Assembly: GCF_013408745.1 (NCBI RefSeq)
Contig: NZ_JACCBJ010000001.1
Span: forward strand, 744,001-808,000
From: Leifsonia soli
GTDB taxonomy: Bacteria; Actinomycetota; Actinomycetes; Actinomycetales; Microbacteriaceae
DNA: 64,000 nt
Reading direction: 5' to 3'
A program made the position numbers and the translations under genes. Below are positions 35,526 through 43,530 of this stretch, piece by piece. The notes below the pieces were generated by a model. It made no database searches and was not told the DNA's origin. It saw only the letters and a list, made by a program, of their open reading frames with translations. Position 1 is the stretch's first letter. Every line of letters begins with the position of its first letter.

Positions 35526-36563
35526 TCAGAGCTCGTTCTGGCGCGGGATGACGACCTGCTTGACGATCAGCAGGATGGCCGCCGCGAACGGGATCGCGAC
35601 GAGCGCCCCGAGGATGCCGAGGAGCGTGCCGCCGGCGAGGGCTGCGACGACGACCAGCGCGCCGGGCACGGAGACGGCGCGGTTCATGATGCGCGGGCTG
35701 AGCACGTACGCCTCGACCTGCATGTAGATCAGGTAGTAGATCGCCGCGGCGATCGCCGTCGGCGTCCCGGACAGGAAGCAGACCGCGACGATGATCACCG
35801 AGCCGGTGATCGTCCCGACGAGCGGGATCAAGGAGAAGAAGAACGCGATCGACGCGAGCAGGATCGGGAACTTGGCCCCGATGACCGTCAGGAAGATGGC
35901 ACTCAGAATGCCGTTGACGAGCGCCAGCGCGACTTGGCCCATGACGTACTTGCCGACGGAGTCGGTGATCTGGTCGCCCAGGTCGGCGAACCGCGCCCGG
36001 CGGGAGGCCGGGACGAGCTGGTACGCGGAGCGCTTGATCGCCGGAAGCGACGCCGTGAAGTAGATCGTCAGGATCAGGACGATGACGACGCCGAATGCTC
36101 CCTGGACGATCCCGACGCCCGTCTGCAGCACCTTCGACGTGATGTCGGGCAGGTTCTGCTGCAGCCACTGGGTGACAGCGTCGATGTTCTGCTGGTTGAC
36201 GATGCCGGGGAACTGATGCTGCAGGCTGAGGAACCACTTCTCGGCGCTGCCGTTGTTCACCCAGGTGATGGTGTTCTGGACGAGCTGGGTGGCCTGGCTG
36301 ATCGCGACAGGGACGATCGCCCAGATCAGGCCGATGAACGCGCCGATGATGACGACGAGCGCGACGACCAGCGCGAGCCAGCGCGGGAACTTGCGGCGTT
36401 CGAGGAACGAGATCAGCGGCTCGATGCCGAGCGCGAGGAACAGAGCGGCGCCGATGTAGGTGATGATCGTCGCGAGGCTCGTGATCGCGCTGAGGATGAG
36501 GATCCCGAGCCCGACCCCGAGTGCGCCGATCAGGCCGAGGCGGAACGGGTTCTGGATCTTCAT
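35526..36563 (-). CDS. AI-2E family transporter
   Basis: A 345-residue membrane protein with about eight helices and the family's large periplasmic-type insertion (WVNNGSAEKWFLSLQ and onward). FFFSLIPLVGTITGSVIIV and PRIMNRAVSVPGALVVV are typical PF01594 phrases. Family members export autoinducer-2, act as Na+/H+ antiporters, or are uncharacterised; none can be chosen here. It follows the long coiled-coil gene after 13 bp with GGGGGA upstream of its ATG, so the two are probably one operon, which is unusual. Confidence 0.9.
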   Translation of the reverse strand: MKIQNPFRLGLIGALGVGLGILILSAITSLATIITYIGAALFLALGIEPLISFLERRKFPRWLALVVALVVIIGAFIGLIWAIVPVAISQATQLVQNTITWVNNGSAEKWFLSLQHQFPGIVNQQNIDAVTQWLQQNLPDITSKVLQTGVGIVQGAFGVVIVLILTIYFTASLPAIKRSAYQLVPASRRARFADLGDQITDSVGKYVMGQVALALVNGILSAIFLTVIGAKFPILLASIAFFFSLIPLVGTITGSVIIVAVCFLSGTPTAIAAAIYYLIYMQVEAYVLSPRIMNRAVSVPGALVVVAALAGGTLLGILGALVAIPFAAAILLIVKQVVIPRQNEL

Positions 36564-36576
36564 GATTCCCCCAGGG

Positions 36577-39411
36577 TCAGTCGCGGTCGGCAGTCACGCT
36601 CTCGGCCTGCTGCAGGACGCCGCGCAGGTTCTCGAAGTACCCGGCCACAGCCTCGCGCTCAATCCTAATCTGGGCCAGCCGCTCCTCCGCGTCCGCCACG
36701 AGGCGTTCTGTGCGCTCCTCCGCCTCCTGGAGCAGCGCTGCGGCGCGCTCCTCGGCGTCGTGGATGACCTGAGCGGCGGTGTCCTCTGCCTTCTTCCTGG
36801 CCTCGGTGACCGTCCGGCGGGCCTCCGCCTCGAAGGCCTCGGCCTCGGAGCGCGCCTGCGCGGTGCGCTTGACCGCGTCGGCCAGCTGGACGTTGGCCTC
36901 GTCGAGGTACTTCTGCGTCTGGGCGACCGCCTCCTGGTGCCGCGTCAGGTACTCCTTCTCGGCCTCGTCGCGGCGGGCCTTCAGCTCGACGTCGAGGTCG
37001 ATGCGCGCCTGGGCGATCTCGCGCGTGCGCGCATCCAGCTCCTCGAGGGTGGAGGTGCGCAGCTGGGTGAGCTCGTTGTCGAGCGCGGCGCGCGCGTTCG
37101 CCGCCTCCTGCTCGAACTCGGCGGTGCGCTGTGCGATCTCCGCCTCGAGCGCCGTGCGGGCCTCCGCGACCTCGCGGGCGACCTCGGCGCGGGCCTCGGC
37201 GGTCTCCTTCTCGAGGGCGACCCGCGTCTGCTGTGCCTCGTCGGCGAGCGCGACACGCGTACGCTCCGCGTCCCGCTCGAGCTCGAGCCGCTGCTGCTCC
37301 CGCTGGTCGGCGAGCTCGTTCGCGGTCGCTTCGCGCTGCTCGGCGAGTTCCAGGGTGGTGCGGCGCACATCCTCGGCGAGGCGGCTGCGGGTCTCCTCCG
37401 ACTCCGCGGCCAGCGCGGCCGTGGTCTGCTCGACCTCGGTGGCGAGCGCCTTCGTGGTCTGCTCGACCTCCGCCGCGAGAGCGGACTTCGTGGTCGTCAC
37501 CTCGGTTTCGAGGGCGGACTTCGTCTGCTCGACCTCGGCGGCGAGCGCCTTCGTGGTCTGCTCGACCTCGGCGGCCAGCTCGGTGCGGGCGCGCTCCGCC
37601 TCGTCCGCGAGGGCGGCGCGAGTGGTGGTCGCCTCGGTCTCCAGGGCGGACGTGGTCTTCTCCACCTCGGCGGCGAGCGCCGCCTTGGTCGTGGTGACCT
37701 CGGTCTCGAGCGCGGACTTCGTCTGCTCGACCTCGGCGGCGAGGGCGGACGTGGTCGACTCCACCTCCGCAGCGAGCCGGGCGCGCTCGGCGCTGAGTTC
37801 GGCTTCGACCCTGCTCCGCTCGCGGGCGATCTCGTCGGCGAGCGAGGTGCGCGCCGCATCCACCTCGGAGGCGAGGTCGGCGCGGAGCTCGGCGGCCTCG
37901 GCCTCTAGCTGGCGGCGCTGGCGCTCCGCCTCGGCGGCCACACGCGACCGCGTGCTCTCGACCTCGGCGGCCAGCTCGCTGGCGGTCTGCTCGCGGTCGG
38001 CGGCCAGCTGGGCCGCGGTCTCCGCACGGTCCGCCTCCAGCCGCGCCCGCGTCCGGGTCGTCTCGTCCTCCAGGGTGGTGCGGGTCTGGAGAGTGTCGTC
38101 CGCGAGCTTCCTGGTGGTGCGCTCGACCTCCTCGGCGAGGGTCGAGCGGGTGGTCGTGACCTCGTTCTCGAGGGCGGCACGGGTGGAGGTCACCTCGTTC
38201 TCGAGCGCGGAACGGGTGGTCGTGACCTCGGTCTCCAGCTCGGATTTCGTGCGCTCGACCTCTTCGGTCAGCGCGGACCGGGTGCGGGTGACCTCGTCGG
38301 CGAGTTCCGCCTTGGTGCGCTCGACCTCGTCCGTCAGCGCGCTCCGGGCCGTCGTCGTCTCGGCCTCGAGTGCCGATCGGGTCTGCTCCACCTCGGCGGC
38401 CAGGGCGGCCTTGGTCTGCGCGACCTCGGCGGCGAGCGCCTTCTTCGTCTGCTCCACCTCGGTGGCGAGGGCGAGGCGGGTCGTCCTGTCCTCGTTCTCG
38501 AGGTCGGCGCGGGTTTGCGCGGCCTCCGCGGCGAGGGAGGAGCGCTGCTCCTCGACCTCGGCGGCGAGGTCGGCGCGGGCCTGAGCGGCCTCGGCCGCCA
38601 GGGCGTTGCGGGTCTCGGCCTCCTCGGCGGCGAGCCGGTCGGCGGTCTCGGCGACGCGCTTGTCGAGATCGAGACTGATCTGCGCGGACTCGCGCTCGAA
38701 CGCGGCGCGATCGTCGGCCAGGGCGTTCTCGAGCTCCGCGCGGCGTGCCGCGATGGTGCGGTCGAGCTCGGCCGCCTCTGCGCGCGCCGCCTCGGCTTCG
38801 CGTGAGGCGACCGCCTTGAGCTCCGCCGCCTCGCGATCGGCTTCCGCGCGCACCGCGGCGGCCTCGCGCTTGCTCGTGGCGCGCAGCTCGGCGGCCTCCG
38901 TCGCGACCGCGCCGCGGATCGCCGCCGCTTCGCGCATCGCGTCGTTGAGCAGCGTCTCCTTGTCGGAGCGGGTCTTGGCGAGCAGCTCGCCCGACTCGAT
39001 CTGCGCATCCTCCAGCAGCGTGGTGGCGCGGGCCTGGGCGTCGGCCAGGATGCGCTCCGCCTGGGCGGCCGCCGCCTTCTTGACCTTCTCGATCTCGGCG
39101 GCGACGCCGGCCCGCAGCCTCTCGGCGTCGATGTCGGCCTGGGCGATGAGGCGCGTCGACTGCTCCTCCGCGACGCGCAGCGTGTTCTCGAGCTTGGTGC
39201 CGAGACCGGAGTAAGTGGGACTGCCGACCTCTTCGATCTCGGCGTTGAGGTCCTCGATGCGCGCCTGGAGCCGCTTGATCTCCTTCGCGGACTCGGCGGA
39301 CTGGGTGTTGGACTTGATGAGCTCGCGTCGCAGCTCCTGGAGGGCCTGGTCGACCTCGTCCTTGTCGTAGCCGCGGAAGACCTGCGTGAAGTTGGATTCG
39401 TCGGTGGCCAC
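36577..39411 (-). CDS. 944-residue coiled-coil rod protein with DivIVA-like head
   Basis: Residues 8-34 form a DivIVA-like head (FTQVFRGYDKDEVDQALQEL). From about residue 116 to 940 the chain is an unbroken series of 11-residue units, 75 in all, with consensus ALAAEVEQTKS: hydrophobic or small residues at unit positions 2, 6 and 9 and charged residues elsewhere. This hendecad pattern predicts one long helix assembling into a rod. There are no cysteines and no membrane segment. It recalls Streptomyces Scy and FilP, polar cytoskeletal proteins built on a different (51-residue) period. Start GTG has AGGAG 7 nt upstream. It precedes the AI-2E gene. Confidence 0.85.
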   Translation of the reverse strand: MATDESNFTQVFRGYDKDEVDQALQELRRELIKSNTQSAESAKEIKRLQARIEDLNAEIEEVGSPTYSGLGTKLENTLRVAEEQSTRLIAQADIDAERLRAGVAAEIEKVKKAAAAQAERILADAQARATTLLEDAQIESGELLAKTRSDKETLLNDAMREAAAIRGAVATEAAELRATSKREAAAVRAEADREAAELKAVASREAEAARAEAAELDRTIAARRAELENALADDRAAFERESAQISLDLDKRVAETADRLAAEEAETRNALAAEAAQARADLAAEVEEQRSSLAAEAAQTRADLENEDRTTRLALATEVEQTKKALAAEVAQTKAALAAEVEQTRSALEAETTTARSALTDEVERTKAELADEVTRTRSALTEEVERTKSELETEVTTTRSALENEVTSTRAALENEVTTTRSTLAEEVERTTRKLADDTLQTRTTLEDETTRTRARLEADRAETAAQLAADREQTASELAAEVESTRSRVAAEAERQRRQLEAEAAELRADLASEVDAARTSLADEIARERSRVEAELSAERARLAAEVESTTSALAAEVEQTKSALETEVTTTKAALAAEVEKTTSALETEATTTRAALADEAERARTELAAEVEQTTKALAAEVEQTKSALETEVTTTKSALAAEVEQTTKALATEVEQTTAALAAESEETRSRLAEDVRRTTLELAEQREATANELADQREQQRLELERDAERTRVALADEAQQTRVALEKETAEARAEVAREVAEARTALEAEIAQRTAEFEQEAANARAALDNELTQLRTSTLEELDARTREIAQARIDLDVELKARRDEAEKEYLTRHQEAVAQTQKYLDEANVQLADAVKRTAQARSEAEAFEAEARRTVTEARKKAEDTAAQVIHDAEERAAALLQEAEERTERLVADAEERLAQIRIEREAVAGYFENLRGVLQQAESVTADRD

Positions 39412-39600
39412 TGTGTTACTCCTGAAGGGATTCGGGTGGACTCGCTGCGCGCGCGCCGCGTCGATCCTACAATTCGGGGGTCTACGCCCGCACGGGGGGA
39501 TGCGCGAGCGTCCAGGCAAGGGTTAGCTGCCTTTCAGGCACGTCCGGTATCGTCGTGTGACTGTGCCCGCCCCCGAACTTCGGCACACGAGGAGTCCTGT

Positions 39601-41508
39601 TTGCGTTTCGTACTCGCCATCGTCGCGTTCGTCGTCGCCGCGGTCATGATCGTGGCCGGTATCGCGCAGCGTACCGTCTTCGCTCCGCCCACCCACATCG
39701 AGGCCGGCACGTCCGTCTCCGGCGACCCGCGTTACGTGGTCGTCGACGGGTCCGTCCTGAACGCGCACCCCGGCCAGCAGACGCTGACCGTGACCGGTGC
39801 GCCCGACGGCGCGAAGCAGGTCGTGGCTTACGGCCGTACAGCGGACGTCAAGGCCTGGCTCGGCGATCAGAAGTACGTCGAAGTCGGCTACCGCACCGCT
39901 ACGGGCAAGCTCACGACCAAGAACGTGACGCCGAAGCCGGGCACCAAGGACGAGGGCGCGGCGGACGAGGGCGCGGCGGACGGCTCGACCGCGACGCCGT
40001 CGCCTGCTGCCACGCCGTCCGCGTCCGCCGGGGCCGCGTCCGCCGGGGCCGCGTCCGGCTCGACGAGCGGCGACGCCGCGAAGACCGCCGGACCGAACCC
40101 CGCCGGCTCCGACCTGTGGCTCGAGGAGTTCGACGGCGAGGCGGCCCAGGTCACCCGCATGAACATCCCGGACGACGTCAGCGTCATCGTCGCCTCTGAC
40201 GGCACCAAGGCCGCGCCGTCGCGCGTCACGGTCACCTGGCCGGTCGACTCCAGCACGCCGTGGGCGTTCCCGCTGATCATCGGCGGTATCGTCCTGCTGC
40301 TCATCGGCATCGCCCTCTACCTCTGGGGCCTCTACGCGCACCGCCGCTCGCGCGGCCCCCGCCGGAAGAGCGGACCGAAGATGCCGAAGCTCCCCAAGGC
40401 CCCCAAGTACAAGCCCACCGCCATGATCGAGACCACCTCGCGCGGCCGCCGCTCGACCCGCCGCGCCCGCGTGATCATCCCCGCCGCCCTCGCCGGAGTC
40501 CTCGCCCTGACGGGGTGCACGGCGGGCACGGGCGCCGCGACCACGCCGACCAAGACCGCGACGCCGCTCGCCACCGAGGCGCCCGACGCCAAGGACCAGC
40601 TGCCTCCCGCCGTCACCGTGCCGCAGCTCGAGCGCATCGTGAAGCGCGTCTCGGAATCCGCCGCGCAGGCCGACGCCCAGGCGAGCCCGGACCTCGCCAA
40701 GGTGCGCTTCACCGGGCCGGCCCTCCAGCTCCGCGAAGCCAACTACGCCATCCGCGCGAAGAAGTCCGACGAGCCCGCGCTGCCTGCGATCCCGGCGAGC
40801 CCGATCGTGCTGTCGCTGCCGCAGGCCACCGACGCGTGGCCGCGCACCGTCGCCGCGGTGATCGAGACGCCGAAGGACGCCAAGGGCACCGCGCAGGCGC
40901 CGATCGCGATCACCATGGTGCAGGAGACCCCGCGCGACAACTACCAGGTGGAGTACGCCGTCTCGCTCGAGCCGAAGGCGAAGGTCCCGAACCTGGCGCC
41001 GGCGAGCATCGGCTCCGCGGTCGTGCCTCCGGACTCCAAGCTGCTCGCGCTTCCTCCCCAGAAGGTCGCCGCCGCCTACGGCGACATCCTCATGAACGGC
41101 GACAAGAGCCAGTACGCCAAGCTGTTCAGCGCAGAGGGCGACACCCTGCGCACCCAGGTGGGAGCGGACTGGAAGGCGAAGCAGAAGGCCGCCGTGCCGG
41201 CCACCGCATCCCTCGAGTTCACGAGCCAGACAGGGGCGGGGACGGACGTCGCCATGGCCACCAACGACTCCGGTGCGATCGTGTGGACGGACCTGCAGGA
41301 GTCGCAGGTGCTCAAGGTCGTCGAGGCGGGCGCCGAGGTGAGCGCGGGCGCGACGGCTGCGGCGCTGACCGGCGTCGCCTCGTCCAAGACGGGCATCGAA
41401 TCCACCTTCGGCTATCAGCTTGCCTTCTACGTGCCGCCCGCGGGCTCCGATGCGAAGATCACGCTGCTCGGCTTCTCCCAGGGCATGATCGCCGCCAAGC
41501 AGCTCTGA
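39601..41508 (+). CDS. large membrane-anchored protein with internal lipobox-like segment
   Basis: A 635-residue protein of unknown function. Start is TTG with GAGGAG 6 nt upstream. Layout: N-terminal membrane helix (residues 1-24), an extracellular domain with a Ser/Ala/Thr-rich linker (about 125-165), a second helix (about 221-245), a basic 45-residue cytoplasmic loop (GPRRKSGPKMPKLPKAPKYK), then a third hydrophobic stretch ending LALTGC at Cys306 followed by a large soluble domain. The third segment looks exactly like a lipoprotein signal in mid-protein, as if two genes had fused. It is divergent from the rod gene. Confidence 0.8.
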   Translation: MRFVLAIVAFVVAAVMIVAGIAQRTVFAPPTHIEAGTSVSGDPRYVVVDGSVLNAHPGQQTLTVTGAPDGAKQVVAYGRTADVKAWLGDQKYVEVGYRTATGKLTTKNVTPKPGTKDEGAADEGAADGSTATPSPAATPSASAGAASAGAASGSTSGDAAKTAGPNPAGSDLWLEEFDGEAAQVTRMNIPDDVSVIVASDGTKAAPSRVTVTWPVDSSTPWAFPLIIGGIVLLLIGIALYLWGLYAHRRSRGPRRKSGPKMPKLPKAPKYKPTAMIETTSRGRRSTRRARVIIPAALAGVLALTGCTAGTGAATTPTKTATPLATEAPDAKDQLPPAVTVPQLERIVKRVSESAAQADAQASPDLAKVRFTGPALQLREANYAIRAKKSDEPALPAIPASPIVLSLPQATDAWPRTVAAVIETPKDAKGTAQAPIAITMVQETPRDNYQVEYAVSLEPKAKVPNLAPASIGSAVVPPDSKLLALPPQKVAAAYGDILMNGDKSQYAKLFSAEGDTLRTQVGADWKAKQKAAVPATASLEFTSQTGAGTDVAMATNDSGAIVWTDLQESQVLKVVEAGAEVSAGATAAALTGVASSKTGIESTFGYQLAFYVPPAGSDAKITLLGFSQGMIAAKQL

Positions 41509-41511
41509 TCG

Positions 41512-41581
41512 CCCCGTCGAGTACGCAAAAACTGCACGCTTTCACCCCGGTGAGCGTGCAGTTTTTGCGTAGTCGACGGGG
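41512..41581. repeat. dispersed palindromic element, copy 3
   Basis: Arms of 29 nt (41512-41540 and 41553-41581) differ at one position; the loop is 12 nt. The arm begins CCCCGTCGAGTACGCAAAAA. It starts only 3 nt after the stop of the preceding gene. Compared with copy 1 it has A instead of G after TACGC in both arms, a paired change. Confidence 0.95.
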
Positions 41582-41676
41582 GTGCGGAGGGTGCTCGGGC
41601 GCGCGAGGGCGGCACGGACGCGAGTATCCTTGATTCTCGTGCTGTTACGCGACGCGCGCACGCATCTGGAGGAACA

Positions 41677-42642
41677 ATGAGCAACGTCCCGCCGCCGCCC
41701 ACCAACCTGCGCGGAGCAGTCGACCTGAGCTCCCTCGTCAATCGCCCGCCCGCCGGCGAGGCGCCCGCGGGGGAGCAGCCCGCCGGCGCCCTCACCCTTC
41801 CGAGCCTGTTCTTCGAGGGCACGGACGCGAACTTCAACGACTTCATCGACCTGTCGATGCGGGTGCCGGTGGTCGTCGACCTCGGCACCGAGCGCTCCGA
41901 CCAGTGGAAGCAGTTCACCGCCGTGCTCGACCGCGTCGTCGCGGGCTTCGGAGGACGCCTCGTGCTGGTCAAGGTGGATGTGGATGCGAACGCGCAGCTG
42001 GCGCAGGCCTTCCAGGCCCAGTCGGTGCCCGCGGTGGCCGCGCTCGTGGCCGGACGTCCCGTCCAGCTCTTCGTCGGGGCGCTGCCCGAGTCGCAGATCA
42101 GCGATGTCTTCGAGCAGCTCCTGCAGCTCGCCGCGCAGAACGGCGTGACCGACACCGTCACGGTCGAGGGCGGAGCGTCGCCCGACGCCGACGCCGACGC
42201 CGCGGCCGAGCCCGCTCCGGAACCGCCGCTGCCGCCGCTGCACGCCGAGGCCTACGACGCGATCGAGCGCGGCGACTACGACGGCGCGATCCGCGCCTAC
42301 CGCACCGCGATCGCCCAGGACCCCCGCGACACCCTGGCGGTCGCCGGACTCGCGCAGGTGAGCCTCCTGGCGCGCCTGAGCGGCCACACGGCCGACGAGC
42401 TCCGGTCGGCCGGGGCGCAGGCTCCCGACGATGTCGACGCCCAGCTGGGCGTCGCCGACCTCGACATCTCGGGCGGCCACATCGACGACGCCTTCGATCG
42501 TCTGCTCACCCTCTTCCCGAAGCTCGATGCGAACGGCAAGGAAACCGTTCGCACGCGCATCCTCGACTATTTCGAGATCGTCGGCGTCGACGACCCCCGC
42601 GTCGGCAAGGCCAGGGCTAGGCTGGCTTCGCTGCTGTACTGA
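41677..42642 (+). CDS. thioredoxin-like/TPR protein, CnoX (YbbN) type
   Basis: A 321-residue protein. The N-terminal half is a thioredoxin fold (PVVVDLGTERSDQWKQFTAV, VKVDVDANAQLAQAFQAQSV, PAVAALVAGRPV), but the CxxC site is replaced by TERS, so it cannot act as a disulfide reductase. The C-terminal half contains TPR-like helices (AYDAIERGDYDGAIRAYRTA). The E. coli relative CnoX is a chaperone holdase passing clients to GroEL and DnaK. TATCCT near 41624 is the likely -10; GGAGGAACA precedes the ATG. Confidence 0.88.
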   Translation: MSNVPPPPTNLRGAVDLSSLVNRPPAGEAPAGEQPAGALTLPSLFFEGTDANFNDFIDLSMRVPVVVDLGTERSDQWKQFTAVLDRVVAGFGGRLVLVKVDVDANAQLAQAFQAQSVPAVAALVAGRPVQLFVGALPESQISDVFEQLLQLAAQNGVTDTVTVEGGASPDADADAAAEPAPEPPLPPLHAEAYDAIERGDYDGAIRAYRTAIAQDPRDTLAVAGLAQVSLLARLSGHTADELRSAGAQAPDDVDAQLGVADLDISGGHIDDAFDRLLTLFPKLDANGKETVRTRILDYFEIVGVDDPRVGKARARLASLLY

Positions 42643-42722
42643 GCCCGTCCCCACCGGGAAGCGCGGCAGCCCATCGTCGTGCCGGACATCTCCGGCAGTC
42701 GAAGCCGAGGGAGAGACCCCCC

Positions 42723-43508
42723 ATGTCCCGTGTGCTCGTCATCGGAGGCACCGGCCTGGCCGGGCGCGCCGTGACCGCAGAAGCGGTCGAACGCGGCCAC
42801 GAGGTGGTCGTCGCGGCCCGCCGCGTACCGGACGACGACTCCGAGCAGTACGTCCTCGGAGCCGCATACGTCACGGCGGACATCGTCACCGGCGACGGCC
42901 TCGAGGAGGCGGTGGACGGCGTGGATGTGCTGATCGACACGAGCAATGCGGTCGGCAAGCAGGCCGCCCATGTCTTCGCCACGGGTGCGCAGAACCTCGT
43001 GCACACCGCCGCCCGATTCGGTGTGCGCCGCGCCGTGCTGCTCTCGGTCGTCGGCACCGACCGGTCGGCGTACGGCTACTACCGTGCGAAGGCCGCGCAG
43101 GAGCGCGTCTACCTCGACTCGCCGCTCGACACGCGGGTGGTGCGTGCCACCCAGTTCCACGACTTCGTCACCGCGATCTTCGACCGGGGGAGACCGCTCG
43201 GCGCCATCCTCGCGCCCTCCGGGGTGCGGTTCCAGCCGATTGCCGTCACCGACGTTGCGCGTGTGCTGGTCGACGCCGCCGAGGGGGCGGGGGAGCCGGA
43301 CAGCGTGATCGCCATCGGCGGCCCGCGCGTGGAGTCGGCACGCGATCTGGCCGAACAGCGCAAGCGGGCGAGCGGGAGCCGTCGCTACATCCTGCCGATC
43401 CGCCTCGGCGGAGCGCTCGGAAGCACCTGGCGGGCCGGCCGGAACCTGGCGCCGGAGCACGCCGTGGACGGCGTCGGCTACGGCGCCTGGCTCGAGACCG
43501 GGGCCTGA
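42723..43508 (+). CDS. NAD(P)H-binding NmrA-like atypical SDR
   Basis: A 261-residue Rossmann protein. VLVIGGTGLAGRAVTAEAVE is the GxxGxxG nucleotide site, VVVAARRVP the region that selects NADP, and the typical YxxxK is present as YYRAKAAQE. The fold and length fit NmrA-like or atypical extended SDR proteins that act as reductases or redox sensors. No substrate can be assigned. It stands alone between the CnoX-like gene and the convergent glgB. Confidence 0.85.
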   Translation: MSRVLVIGGTGLAGRAVTAEAVERGHEVVVAARRVPDDDSEQYVLGAAYVTADIVTGDGLEEAVDGVDVLIDTSNAVGKQAAHVFATGAQNLVHTAARFGVRRAVLLSVVGTDRSAYGYYRAKAAQERVYLDSPLDTRVVRATQFHDFVTAIFDRGRPLGAILAPSGVRFQPIAVTDVARVLVDAAEGAGEPDSVIAIGGPRVESARDLAEQRKRASGSRRYILPIRLGGALGSTWRAGRNLAPEHAVDGVGYGAWLETGA

Positions 43509-43530
43509 GCCCCGGCCTTCGGAGAGCCGG

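Noticed and set aside
36779..38584. A 601-residue plus-strand frame opposite the rod gene, made mostly of Ser, Ala, Arg and Val
   Set aside because: It is the antisense image of the 33-bp repeats; composition is non-protein-like and no start signal precedes it.
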